A stretch of 64,000 nt of DNA from Metridium senile (GCA_949775045.1 OX459103.1:7845842-7909841), one strand, 5' to 3'; shown: positions 52,975 through 63,488, counted from the stretch's first letter. Notes: generated from the sequence alone by a model not told the origin. Numbers and translations are program-made.

Positions 52975-52996
52975 AGCTGGGGTGGGTCAAAAAAAT

Positions 52997-53002
52997 AATA
53001 AA
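52997..53002 (+). promoter_or_regulatory. Candidate polyadenylation signal AATAAA
   Basis: Canonical hexamer 23 bp after the stop of the giant gene. It would give a very short 3' UTR, and the region is A-rich, so it may be coincidental. Confidence 0.35.
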
Positions 53003-53100
53003 ATAGAGTTTCACCTTCAAAAATGGGAACCTCTTGCAATCCCCTTAGCTCAAAATAGGAAATAGCCAAATTTATAAAATGAAATTGTATTATTACGCGT

Positions 53101-53214
53101 TACAGTAAAACCCGCATATAAGAACACCGATTTTTGGAGTTCAGGCTGATTTTGTTCTTATTTAACGGGTGTTATATATAACCCACTTGTTCTTATATGC
53201 GGGTTTTTACTGTA
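53101..53214. mobile_element. Palindromic MITE TACAGTAAAACCCGCATATAAG
   Basis: Ends TACAGTAAAACCCGCATATA and TATATGCGGGTTTTTACTGTA; 114 bp, TA-flanked, 130 bp after the stop of the giant gene. Confidence 0.85.
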
Positions 53215-53587
53215 TTTCTCGTGTTTTTGGGTGGGTCAAGACATTTGTCACTTGTCAGGGGAGTGTCCTATTTGCAAATAAAGGGTTCTTGTGGTGTAAA
53301 GGGGTTGTCCAGTCACTAAATGTATTAAATAAAATAGGGGTATTTGCGACGCTAGTGTCTGGTGCCAATAGGTTAAATCTCCTTACCCAGTATTCAGGTG
53401 GTTTATATTAGCAATGTTCATATATTTTCTTTGGGAATCGACCATTATTTTTGAACTTCCTGTCAATCGCTTTCTTTTCTCTAATGACCAATCATATGGC
53501 CGGAAATAGTTGAGTATGCCAGAGTCAAAATAGATCGTCGATCATGCGCAGTACGATGTAACGGCGATGGGAACGAGATGGTATATA

Positions 53588-54056
53588 TATTGTAATACAC
53601 AGCTATTTCAAATACTGAATAGTGCATTCCAAGACTAAAATGCATTTTGGGAAATGTAATAAACAGGTTCCCATTTAAATCTGTACTTTCCCATTTAAAT
53701 CTGTACTTATGCAAATTGTGTTGATGTGTGCTAAACACACAGATCAACCAATCAGAGTATATCATTTCTGAAGTGAACTTCTCTGATTGGTTGATCTGTG
53801 TGTTTAGCACAAATCAACAAAATTTGCATAAGTACAGATTTAAATGGGAAAGTACAGATTTAAATGGGAACCTGTTAATATTGTTTAAAGTAAAATATAT
53901 AATTATTATTTATTTTAAATTTTAGTGCATTACTAACTACATAGAGAGTAAATCGTCCTTATATTTCTTTTTCTATTTCAAATGAATAAGACCCACAATG
54001 CCCTTTGGTCTTGGAACGCTCTATTCAGTATTCAAAGTTTTTTTAAATTGCTGTAT
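53588..54056. mobile_element. Nested palindromes
   Basis: Outer arms (TACACAGCTATTTCAAATACTGAATAG type) enclose an inner palindrome 53662-53877 (AACAGGTTCCCATTTAAATC) with a GATTGGTTGATCTGTG stem. Confidence 0.8.
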
Positions 54057-54217
54057 ATAATATATAGTATATGCATAACTATGGTGATGATGGTGGTGAT
54101 ATTAATTACGGAGATTGTGATTGGCAGGGCTGGTGAAAATATGACGATACGATGATGATGTTAGTAATGTGGTCGATGATAATTATGAAGCTATACATTA
54201 ATCAAAAACTGAAGTAA

Positions 54218-54474
54218 GGGACTTGTCAGAAATTAGCAGGGGGGAGGGGGGTGGAAGCTGGGGGAGGGTCATCACTTTTTAAGAACCTAAAAAGGGAGGA
54301 TCACAAAATAATAAACCACCAAAAATGAGGATTGTGCAAAAGAAGACACTGTGACATAGGGTAGGGTCAAGATATTATGATCCTTTACTTTGGGAGGGTC
54401 ATGAAATTTTCATCACTTCATTTCAAAACTCCATCTCCATCCCCCTTCCCCCCTGCTAATTTCTGACAAGTCCC
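54218..54474. mobile_element. MITE with GGGACTTGTCAGAAATTAGC ends
   Basis: Left GGGACTTGTCAGAAATTAGC, right GCTAATTTCTGACAAGTCCC. G-rich interior. Confidence 0.82.
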
Positions 54475-54512
54475 TAATTTCTCACAATTTCGTTTTTTCA
54501 TTTTTTTTATAG

Positions 54513-54780
54513 ATAACACGTCACATGGAATATCCAGTCAAGACTAGATACTAATAAGCATTATAATGCCTCTTCCCTCCCCTCTTGGGTTACCAGGGGG
54601 GGGGACTAAGTACAGCTGTTTTTGTTAAAAAGCTTTAAATCGTTTTGTAAATGCTTATGAGAAATGAAATAGTGAAAAAGTTGACTTATTTTGTAGTTTT
54701 TAGATTGCATGAAAACCTGTGTTTTATTAAGAATTAAAGAACTATATGCTATTAACAAGAACTTTTGGTCTATAATTAAT
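54513..54780. repeat. Segment duplicated at about 60625-60840
   Basis: TCACATGGAATATCCAGTCAAG, AAGCATTATAATGCC and GCTATTAACAAGAAC are shared with 60625-60840. It begins at the possible alternative acceptor of the giant gene. Confidence 0.75.
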
Positions 54781-54828
54781 TCAATTAACTTTAATTTTCT
54801 AAACTGCTGAATTGTTGTTAAATCACAG

Positions 54829-54967
54829 GGCCCGGTTGTACAAAGGGTGAATAGCGCTATCCACTGGATAAATCCTTATCCAGCGGATAAAATCTATAAA
54901 AAACCTATACAGCTAGTGGATAACTTTTATCCGCGGATAACTTTATCCACCCTTCATACAACCAGCC
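54829..54967. mobile_element. Palindromic MITE, GGGCCGGTTGTACGAAGGGTG family, copy 2
   Basis: Matches 6453-6592 throughout, with a 4-bp insertion near the centre (AGCTAGTGG). Confidence 0.85.
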
Positions 54968-55140
54968 CCAACCGCCACATTACCATAATTGATTGCAGAA
55001 TACTACTACTTGTTTTAAGGCTGGTTAACAGACTTAACACATTATTACAAATATAATTACATGCAACAGGTCAGTGGATCACCACATATCATAGTGAAAA
55101 AAAAATACAAGGATAAATGTTATGATGATCAACAAAGATA

Positions 55141-55530
55141 AAAGTGTTCACATTTGATCCCATGGGATCTCACTCAATCAAACAAAGATCAGAGTGTTCA
55201 CATATTATCCCATGGGATCTCACTCAATCAAACAAAGATAAAAGTGTTCACATGTGATCCCATGGGATCTCACTCAATCAAACAAAGATCAGAGTGTTCA
55301 CATATTATCCCATGGGATCTCACTGGTTCAAACAACAAAGATAAGGTGTTCACATGTGATCCCATGGGATCTTGCTCAATCAAAGAAAGATCAGAGTGTT
55401 CACATATTATCCCATGGGATCTCACTGGATCAAACAACAAAGATAAGGTGTTCACATGGGATCCATGCTTAGGATGCCACATACTGCATCAAACAAAAAG
55501 TGCTCACATATGATCCCATTGGACCTTACT
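55141..55530. repeat. ~50-bp minisatellite with CCCATGGGATCTCAC, left block
   Basis: About eight units, GTGTTCACATATKATCCCATG followed by GGATCTCACTSRATCAAAC. Confidence 0.93.
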
Positions 55531-55697
55531 GGATCAAACCTGGGGTTATTTAAATATTATAGATTATAAATATTTAGATTATATTATTATCTGTTTATAA
55601 TATTATACTTTCATGAAATATTATAATCCACAACTCACAAAAAAAAAAACACTAAACACCCACACCATGAACCACCCAAAAATTTCCTGTTGAAAGC

Positions 55698-56071
55698 TCA
55701 TTGATGTGAGCCTCTTTTTCCTTGTTTGTTTTCCCCATTGTAGTAATGGTTATAATAATAATAAAAACCATTCAAAAAGCCATTTTCAGAAGGGTCCTCA
55801 TCATGGTGCTGGTGCTCTAACTGGGGGGTCTCCTTTTTCGGAATCAAAGTATCAAGTTCTTTCATCATATTATTGACATCAACCATCCCATCATTCAATG
55901 CAAAATCTGTGCAAGTCGTTTCTATTGCAGTTCGTGTCATTCTGCACACCTTCTCTGCTTCGTAGACTGTCAGCCTTGTCGTGTTCAGGAGTGACAGTGT
56001 TTCTTTGTGGGTGAGTTTATTGTATGTGAATCCACCAAAACCGACCAAACTTGATCCCAAACTGGCAGCTC
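55698..56071 (-). CDS. Exon 3 of the small secreted-protein gene (stop codon)
   Basis: Acceptor ttcttag on the - strand. Continues the hydrophobic stretch, then a Thr/Cys-containing helix (EKVCRMTRTAIETTC) and a low-complexity tail rich in Tyr, Asn and His (FYYYYNHYYNG) before TGA at 55698-55700. Confidence 0.7.
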
Positions 56072-59000
56072 CTAAGAAAAGCAATAGGCAATAGAATGAA
56101 ATTTGTAACACTTTAACAATGTAACAAATTTACTGAGGTTTTGAGTCTTAGCCCCTGGGGGGGGGGGGGGGTACTCCCATATATTTACTATACGGGGATG
56201 ATCCGCTGAACAGGGTATGGTTTTTAGAGCTTTCTGTCATAAACAGGGTATGTTTTTTTGAGTTTTCTGTCATGAACAGGGTATCCTTTTTACCCCATTT
56301 GCCATTTGCCATTAGTTTTTTTGTCATAATCAGGTATATTTATTAGGTAATATGATGAGCAGCGCGGTCTTTCGTCTTTCGGGATCGAAACTCAGCACGT
56401 TTTCGCGGCATAAACAGGGTCCTAAACTGTCATAAACAGGGTCCCATTTTTATCACTTGTCATAAACAGGGTATAAGAATTTGTTTTTTTCTGTCATGGT
56501 AACCGTTTTAGGATCCCAGCGGAACACCCCTACCCAAATCCTAGCGGAGTACTTATAGCTTATATTATAATTCCTTTTTATGTTAATTTATGACTTAAAT
56601 TATATAATATGTTACCTTATCAAACTAAAACTCTTTGTGTCAACTTATACAATAAATGTTAAAAAAATCATGAATTTAATTGTGCATGATTTTAGAGGAT
56701 CAATTTACAAACTAAAATGACTTCTATTTGAGTGGAGCTCAATTTAGTTTTGGGCAAATGACAAGACACACTATAGACACTTTGTGTATTGGCCTTTTCC
56801 AAAACGAGCAAAGGACTGGGTACTAGTTTCCCTAATTATTGTAATTTAAGAAATGAACCTCATAATATAAAATCTCAGCTCAAGATATGTAAGATTCCTG
56901 AGATTTGGTGCTTTTGGTTGGATATTGAGTGAGTTACAGCCATTCAAAACTGCCCAAAATGACAAAGGAATGTATGGATTGAAAGGACAGGTGTCCTTCC
57001 AAACAATACATTTCCTTCTATTTTTAGGCATTTTTATGAGGTTGTATCTTGGTCAGAATACAACCAAATGCAACCAAACTCAAGAATCTTACATATCTTG
57101 ATGTTCTCTACTTAATTCATTTCTTAAGGTGACTGGCTACTTTTGAACGTTCGATTTGAGCCCACGATGTGCGCGCACACAAAAACCGCTAAATAAAATA
57201 CAATTGTTTTTTAAGGAACCATACACATTTTGCATGAGCTTCAACAGGGCAAAACCCTCAAATTTTCCACGGGACTCTATACTTTCGTTATGGTTATTTG
57301 AAAGAACTTAATAAAATCTATACATTATATCACATTTTTTCAAAACGTTAATATTTTTTCAAACATACAAAAAAATCGATTTTCGTAGGATTTTTTGTCC
57401 GACTTCATGCAAGTTTTGAAAGCCGGCCGAAAGGACAAAATATGATCGATCAAGGTATTTCTTTCTCTTTTATTCAAAACCATCCATGTTGTATTTTAGA
57501 ATGATTCATTACCCGGCATTTGTGCTTGATATAGTATGAAGAAAAAAACATTTTCTTAAAAGTTGTGATTTTTATCTTCAAAATCTCGCGCGTAGGCATC
57601 CATTAAATGCTGATTACCTCAAAAACAAGCTCGGGACACCCCATTTTTCCTTCATATGTGTCATGAGCATTAAATTTCACATTAATAAATCGTAGTTTAA
57701 AGAAAAGTTTAACATTATTTCCAAAAGTAGCCAGTCACCTTAATTACATTAATTAGAGTAACTAGTTCCCAGTCCTTTACTCGTTTTGGAAAAGGCCAAT
57801 TGAATAACCTAACACCTTCAATTTGAAAACATTATGATAGTTAGCTAGTGTATACCTGCAAGAGCTTGTGGACAAGCTAAGAAAGCCGTTCCAATGCAAG
57901 GAGCAGCTGCCATCACTCCTATGGCCACAGCGCCACCAACAACAGAAACCCCTTGCAGTATTCCATTTGTAGTTGAACCAGCTGAAGATTTATCAATCTT
58001 TGCATAGATATCTTCACGGATGGCTTTGAGTGAGTTTGCTGTTTCACCAAGTCCAGTTTTGAAGCTTTCTTTCACTTTACCTCTGCAAAATCCTGCCAGG
58101 TTTCCTCTAGAGAACACTTTTTCCAGGAATTGGATGCGTGGAATGATTTCTGTTTCAATGATTAGCTTGATGTCCTCATCTTTAAACTGTGCTTGTCTAA
58201 GCTGACTCTCAGCCTCAAGGGAGTAGTAATACATAGCAGCAAACATACCTAGACAAACCAAAACAATGTTTATTCACTGCAGTATGAAAGTATGCAGTAT
58301 GCCAGACATCCAAGGCTCTTGATGCTGATAGTAGACCATTTTACTTTATTTTAGACCATGTGATGCAACCCTTGGAGTTGGAGAATTTCTACATACATGT
58401 AAGCAAATTTCACATGGTCTGAACTGGGCATTACCTGATAGTAAAGCCGTCTATTGACTAGAACATATGCACCACGGATATCAAATATTCAGGGGCTTCC
58501 TTAGCCTGATTTTAAGAGCACGTAGGACCCAGGCCCGCTCTGAAAATCAGGCTATAGGACTTCCTGTGTCAAGCAGGAAAATTCATTAAGGAACATGATA
58601 GGAAGAAATGACCACAAGTTCTCGTTTATAATAAAACAATTGTGGTGTTTTCTGAAAAAAAATTGTTTTTGTATTTTTACAGTGCTGCTAATTCAACCGG
58701 GCCACCTCGAGTTTGTTAACCAATCACGTTTGAGCTTAAGAACAAAAGATATCTACTTTGTCTCCTTATCAGCCAATCAAATTATAGGCGCGAAATGACT
58801 TGACGGATCGTCTATGTCTGGTTCTTTTGTTCTTAAGCTCAAACGTGATTGGCTAATAAACTCGGGGTGGCCCCGGTTGAATTAGCAGCACTGTAAGACA
58901 ATTTTGACATTTATCTGGAACCCTCCCCTCTTCATACGAAAAAAATAAATGCGTAAAATGCCTTTTTGCAACACTTGTGTGAATTATCGCGCGCTGATTG

Positions 59001-59798
59001 GTTGAATTACCGTGATCAATAAGAGGACAGAAACACTGTGCTCACATCATCATGTCACACAACGCTTGTGCGGAGTTGAGGGAATGTTTGTCATCGACAC
59101 AGTTTTTTCATCAAAAAAGATCAAATTGTTGTACAAAGGTTATAGACATATCAAGTATTGTGTAAACTTCTATATGATCAGTTTTTATGTATTTAAAATG
59201 CAATTTATTTGAAAGGGTGAAACCTGAAACCAGCTTATCGGCCGTTTGACGTTCTTGTACTTTAATTTTTCTAATTTCACTTAGCAGTCTATCAAAACAA
59301 ACAGTACATAAACTTATTTCTTTTTTTCCCGCTGAAAAAGATCATTTTTCGTAAATTGAGTTCGGTGCGTGACAATATTCGTCATTTAACTGACATTTTA
59401 CTTTTTGTACATTTATTTTGGTTTGTGCTATAAAAAAACATAAGTGCACCAATAAAGGGTATTGCTACAATGGAACAAAATGCGACCTTCTGCGCGCGGA
59501 GATTGCATGAGTTTTCGCGGCATCAAAAGATTTTACCTGTCATATAAATGGTTGAAGCAGCAACGGCTGGATTGATAGAGAGAAGTTTGGCATTCGAAGC
59601 AACATCCTTGAAAAACTTGGCTAAAGTTGGAACTTTCCTTGCGAGGTCTTTATTCTGTTGAACAAGATTTCCTACCCAAACGGCCTTGTCTCTCATGTCC
59701 GCCCAGTTGACATTTTCATAATCAACTCTCAGGCCAACACTCAGGCTAAATGACAAGCCTAGCACTACCAAGACGAGGAAACAACAGATAAACCTCAT
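55698..59798 (-). CDS. Small three-exon gene for a predicted secreted protein of unknown family
   Basis: Three - strand exons (59537-59798, 57856-58248, 55698-56071) join in phase 1 to 1,029 nt, giving 342 residues plus stop. Residues 1-23 form a typical signal peptide (Met-Arg-Phe then a Leu/Val/Phe core). A charged helical middle follows (residues about 90-190). Next comes a long Gly/Ala/Val-rich hydrophobic stretch across the exon 2/3 junction (GGAVAIGVMAAAP, GAASLGSSLVGFGGF). A hydrophilic part with several Cys and a Tyr/Asn/His-rich tail end the protein. I do not recognise the family. The hydrophobic stretch loosely recalls membrane-inserting hairpins such as in apolipoprotein L, but that is only an analogy. 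It is transcribed toward the giant gene, tail to tail. Confidence 0.72.
56155..56545. repeat. CATAAACAGGGTAT-containing repeat with G tract
   Basis: Several TGTCATAAACAGGGT words after a 14-base G tract. Lies in the intron between exons 3 and 2 of the small - strand gene. Confidence 0.7.
56789..57800. mobile_element. Nested elements: TTGGCCTTTTCCAAAACGAG outer, TTAA-flanked inner
   Basis: The outer arms ATTGGCCTTTTCCAAAACG and CGTTTTGGAAAAGGCCAAT enclose an inner 612-bp element (57128-57739) with GGTGACTGGCTACTTTTG ends and TTAA on both sides. Confidence 0.85.
57856..58248 (-). CDS. Exon 2 of the small secreted-protein gene
   Basis: Acceptor gtctag and donor GCA G|gtatac on the - strand. 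131 codons, phase 1 in and out. Opens with MFAAMYYYSLEAESQLRQAQ, then amphipathic helical sequence, and ends in the hydrophobic run GVSVVGGAVAIGVMAAAP with two Cys. Confidence 0.72.
58677..58896. mobile_element. Palindromic MITE with TTACAGTGCTGCTAATTCAA ends
   Basis: 220 bp in the intron between exons 2 and 1 of the small gene; inner arms AATCACGTTTGAGCTTAAGAA. Confidence 0.85.
59537..59798 (-). CDS. Exon 1 of the small secreted-protein gene (start codon, signal peptide)
   Basis: ATG at 59798-59796 opens a signal peptide (MRFICCFLVLVVLGLSFSLS). Donor ACA G|gtaaaa on the - strand, phase 1. The mature start is acidic and Trp-containing (DYENVNWADMRDKAVWVG) and is followed by a Lys/Ala-rich helix. 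Confidence 0.72.
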
Positions 59799-60430
59799 GG
59801 TTTGGTTTTAACGCGTTCACAAACGATATTAAAGCTTTGAAATGCAAAAGAAATGTGTCTTCGATAGCCTCCTTTGCTGGTTATCAAAAATGCAATACGG
59901 GCAAAACACTTTATTCTGGGAAACTGGGTAACCAAGTCTCTCTCGTTCAAAATAGACTAAGCACGTCTGTTCTTCATTGACAGCTATTACGTCAATTTCC
60001 TACAAAATAAACCTACAGAATACTATCTTAAGTATTTCTTAGTTGTGAAGATACATTTCGAAAGAAGGTTTTGATATTTTAAAACGAATTTAAGTAAGAA
60101 ATATAAAATCACTCAATGGCCTGAGTTCGTGTTTTTGCAAAGTAACATAATTTCAGGGATTTCCCCTATTATGTTACTAGAAGGGGGTTTCCCTTTGACT
60201 GATATCCTGGTGGCGTGCTTTCATTAACCAATCAAGCAGTATAACACTTGAATTCTGGATTAACATAACCATTTAGATTTGAATAAATATTTCCCCATGT
60301 ATCCCATGTTGACTAAAAAAAAAATTCTTGAAGAACAATTATTATACACGATCTTTGTCGTCACGCGTACGAAGTTTATTTCGTTTTTGTAAATAAATTG
60401 AAATTGAAAATTGAAATTGTTTCATTTTTG
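59799..60430. other. Upstream region of the small - strand gene
   Basis: No coding pattern and no clear repeat except a short hairpin near 60130-60180 (GGGATTTCCCC). It should hold the promoter of the small gene, but I see no convincing TATA box. Confidence 0.4.
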
Positions 60431-60431
60431 T

Positions 60432-60608
60432 ATACACCTAATTGCAATAACGTTGTCCTGACTTTTGTAATTTAGTGGGAAAGGATTAATTAAAATACAA
60501 AAGAAGATCACTCAAGCTGAGCTCTTTCTTTTGTTATTCCTGATAGTCCTTTGTTACTAAATTACTAATGTTCTTTTTTCATATGACAACATTCTTACAA
60601 GTAGGTGT
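60432..60608. mobile_element. MITE with TACACCTAATT ends, copy of 11342-11583
   Basis: Shares GTTGTCCTGAC, AATTTAGTGGGAAAG and TAATGTTCTTTTTTCATATG blocks. Confidence 0.8.
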
Positions 60609-60849
60609 AGATAATTACATACATATCATCACATGGAATATATATCCAATCAAGACTAAATACAACTAATCATTATAACGCCACCTTCCCCTCTAGGGTT
60701 ACTTAAGGGAGAGGGCTAGGGACATAGCTATTCTTGTTTTACACAAGTTTCCATGCATATGAAAACATGTGTTCTATGGAAGAAAAGTTACTTTAAAGAA
60801 CTGCTGTTAACAAGAACTATTGGTGCATGATTATAAACAACCACATACA

Positions 60850-61500
60850 CACTAGGGCCTTTGCAGGACTTGGTCACGTGCCTGGATACCGCATAGCAAG
60901 CTGCCTCGCCTAGCATATGCACAGTGGTTCCAAGCCCCTCCCCCCTCCCCCCCCCCCCCCCCCTTCTTACGGGAAGAAACGGGGGGAGGGGTGGGGACGG
61001 CTGAACACAGGCTATCGTCCTTTTTTCTTTTCAGACAATTGCCCTATTTCATTATGACGTCACGATGTTTTTTAGTGGGGGATAGAATCGCCGAAAACAA
61101 TGGTAATTTCAACTAAATCTTCTTTCTCTTTGAAAATTGAGCTTCAAATTATCTAGTTTTTATGTGTGTTGTGTGTCTATGTTTATACTTTCATATTTAT
61201 GTCATTTTGTTGTCATTTCTTTCCTCTCCGTCTTGTAAATGCAATTTTATCGTGTATTCTCGTACTGTCCCCCACTGGCGACCATGATCCTTAGCGTTAG
61301 ACCAATAGAATATTTTGATGTGACGTCATAGTGAAATAGGACAAATTTTAATGTTTTTTTTTGTTGTTTTTCTATACTTTTGTGAACATCAAGATGGCGG
61401 CTTTGCAAGGTTAATAGTCACGTATATTTTTCAATGTTTTTCTATAAATCCCGTTGTTTAAGCTAATATGCGGTATCCAGGTAGGTGACCAAGACCTGTA
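60850..61500. mobile_element. ~650-bp element with CTTGGTCACGTGCCTGGATACCGCAT ends
   Basis: Left GACTTGGTCACGTGCCTGG ATACCGCATA and right TATGCGGTATCCAGGTAGGTGACCAAG are inverted. Interior has C/G tracts and no coding pattern. Confidence 0.75.
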
Positions 61501-61796
61501 TGGCGCGGTGAGGTCATGCTCGATTGAAGCGAGGTGCTGTATTTTTGAATTGATCCAGTTACACTTATGAAGCGAGCAAAGTATGCAGCTTTGATTTGAA
61601 GTTATCCTCCTTTGAAGTGATCACAAATACCTTTTGAAGCGGCCTTTGAATTGACCATGGGCCTGCAGTAAGCCGAAAGTTTCCAACAGCGGAATTTTCA
61701 CGCATGCGCAGAATCAATCGAAAAACCACGAGTTGACCGATCTCGAAGTACTGCAAGTGTCACTGCAAGTAGGTATAGATGACCTACTGAGAGAAT

Positions 61797-62172
61797 CTAC
61801 GGTGGCCCATAAATTTCACGACAAAACTTTGTTACTCATGGCAAATCTTTTATTATTCACGGCAAATCTTTTATTATTCACGGTAAATCTTTTATTCAGT
61901 CGCGGCAAATCTTTTATTGCTCATGGCATTTCATTTATTTATTCATATATTCATTTATTTATATTATTTACTTTTCACACCACATTCTTTATATCCGTAT
62001 CCTCTACTGATAAAAACAAAGATTCGAGCCGTGATCTACTTCATCCGCCATTTTTAATAAGTTTTGCCGTGAATAATAAAATATTTGCCGTGAATAATTA
62101 AAGATTTGCCGTGAATAATAAAATATTTGCCGTGAGTAACAAAGTTTTGCCGTGACATTTATGGGCCACCGT
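61797..62172. repeat. Inverted repeat with internal ~20-bp tandem copies
   Basis: ACGGTGGCCCATAAATTTCAC pairs with GTGACATTTATGGGCCACCGT. Each arm carries TTATTATTCACGGCAAATCT-type units three to four times. Confidence 0.85.
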
Positions 62173-62699
62173 AAGAATCCGCTAGGAATATTCAAACATA
62201 TGTTTGGATGGTAAGTCAAATATGTAGTTAGTATAATAATTGATCATATGTTGTTCAATCTTTGTTTTCGTCTGTTTTGTGTTATATTTGAACGGAGCTA
62301 CTTTTAGACGACTGGGTTAAAATGTTTAAAGGAAAACTTTCTACTATTAAATGGTCCTTAATTTATAATCAATCGAAGGAAAGTAAATTGTTTTTGAGAT
62401 TGATTGTGTTCGAAACAAAGAGTAGATCTGAAGTCGGACAATACTGGAGGGGTTGTTTCTTTCCGATTTTACATCAGTGTAGTTTTATGCTCTTTTTGTG
62501 GATATTTGTACTGACATCTTAGGGGCGGACGATTAGATATTCTAGGGGGCGAAGTTGACAATTAATAACCAAAATAAATTCGAACAAACCTTTAACTTTA
62601 AAACAATTCAATATCGTGTAGTCTGTGTACAAAAACTGAAAACAAATACCGTGCAAATGGAGAAAATATCCTGCACAGCCTCGAGGACAAAAAATATCC
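62173..62699. other. Stretch without recognised features
   Basis: Only short random-looking frames on both strands; no repeat or RNA structure recognised. Confidence 0.4.
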
Positions 62700-63455
62700 T
62701 GCACCATCAAAAATGCCCCATGGATCAAACAACAAAGATAAGGCTTTTCACGTGGGATCACATTGGGTCTCACTGGATCAAACAACAAAGATGAGGCTGT
62801 TCACATATGATCCCATGGGATCTCACTGGATCAAACAACAAAAATGAGGTTGTACACATATGATCCCATGAGATCTCACTGGATCAAACAACAAAGATAA
62901 GATCGAGTGTTCACATATGATCTCATGGGATTTTAATGGGTCAAACAACAAATATAAGAGGTTTTGTATGTTTTTGTCACTTGGTATACTGATGTTATTT
63001 GTCAAGTATGTTTCGTCGAGTGTAAATAATCCCAATTTCTTTTTTCTTCAGAAAGATTTGGGATTATTTACATACGACAAGACATACTTGACAAATTAAC
63101 GGATAATAGTGTTCACATAAGATCTAGTTGGATGAAACAACAAAGATAAGAGTGTGTACATATGATCCCATGTGATCTCATTCAATCAAACAAAGATAAA
63201 AGTTCTCACTTTGATACCATGCCATGGGATCTCACCTGATCACGCGCTATCAAACAACAAAGATGTTCACATATGATCTTGTGGGACCTCGCTGGATCAT
63301 TAAACAACAAAGATACGCTGTTCACATATGTGATACCATATAGGAGCTGTCACTGGATCAAACAACAATGAAAGGTGTTCAACTTCAACTTCATGTTTAT
63401 TCAAAATTACAACATATATACAATATTATGATCTATAGTTTCTCTAAAAAAGATG

Positions 63456-63488
<33 letters not shown>

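Noticed and set aside
62322..62522. Small + strand frame with a hydrophobic end
   Set aside because: Short, no homology recognised, no splice sites or neighbours that support it.
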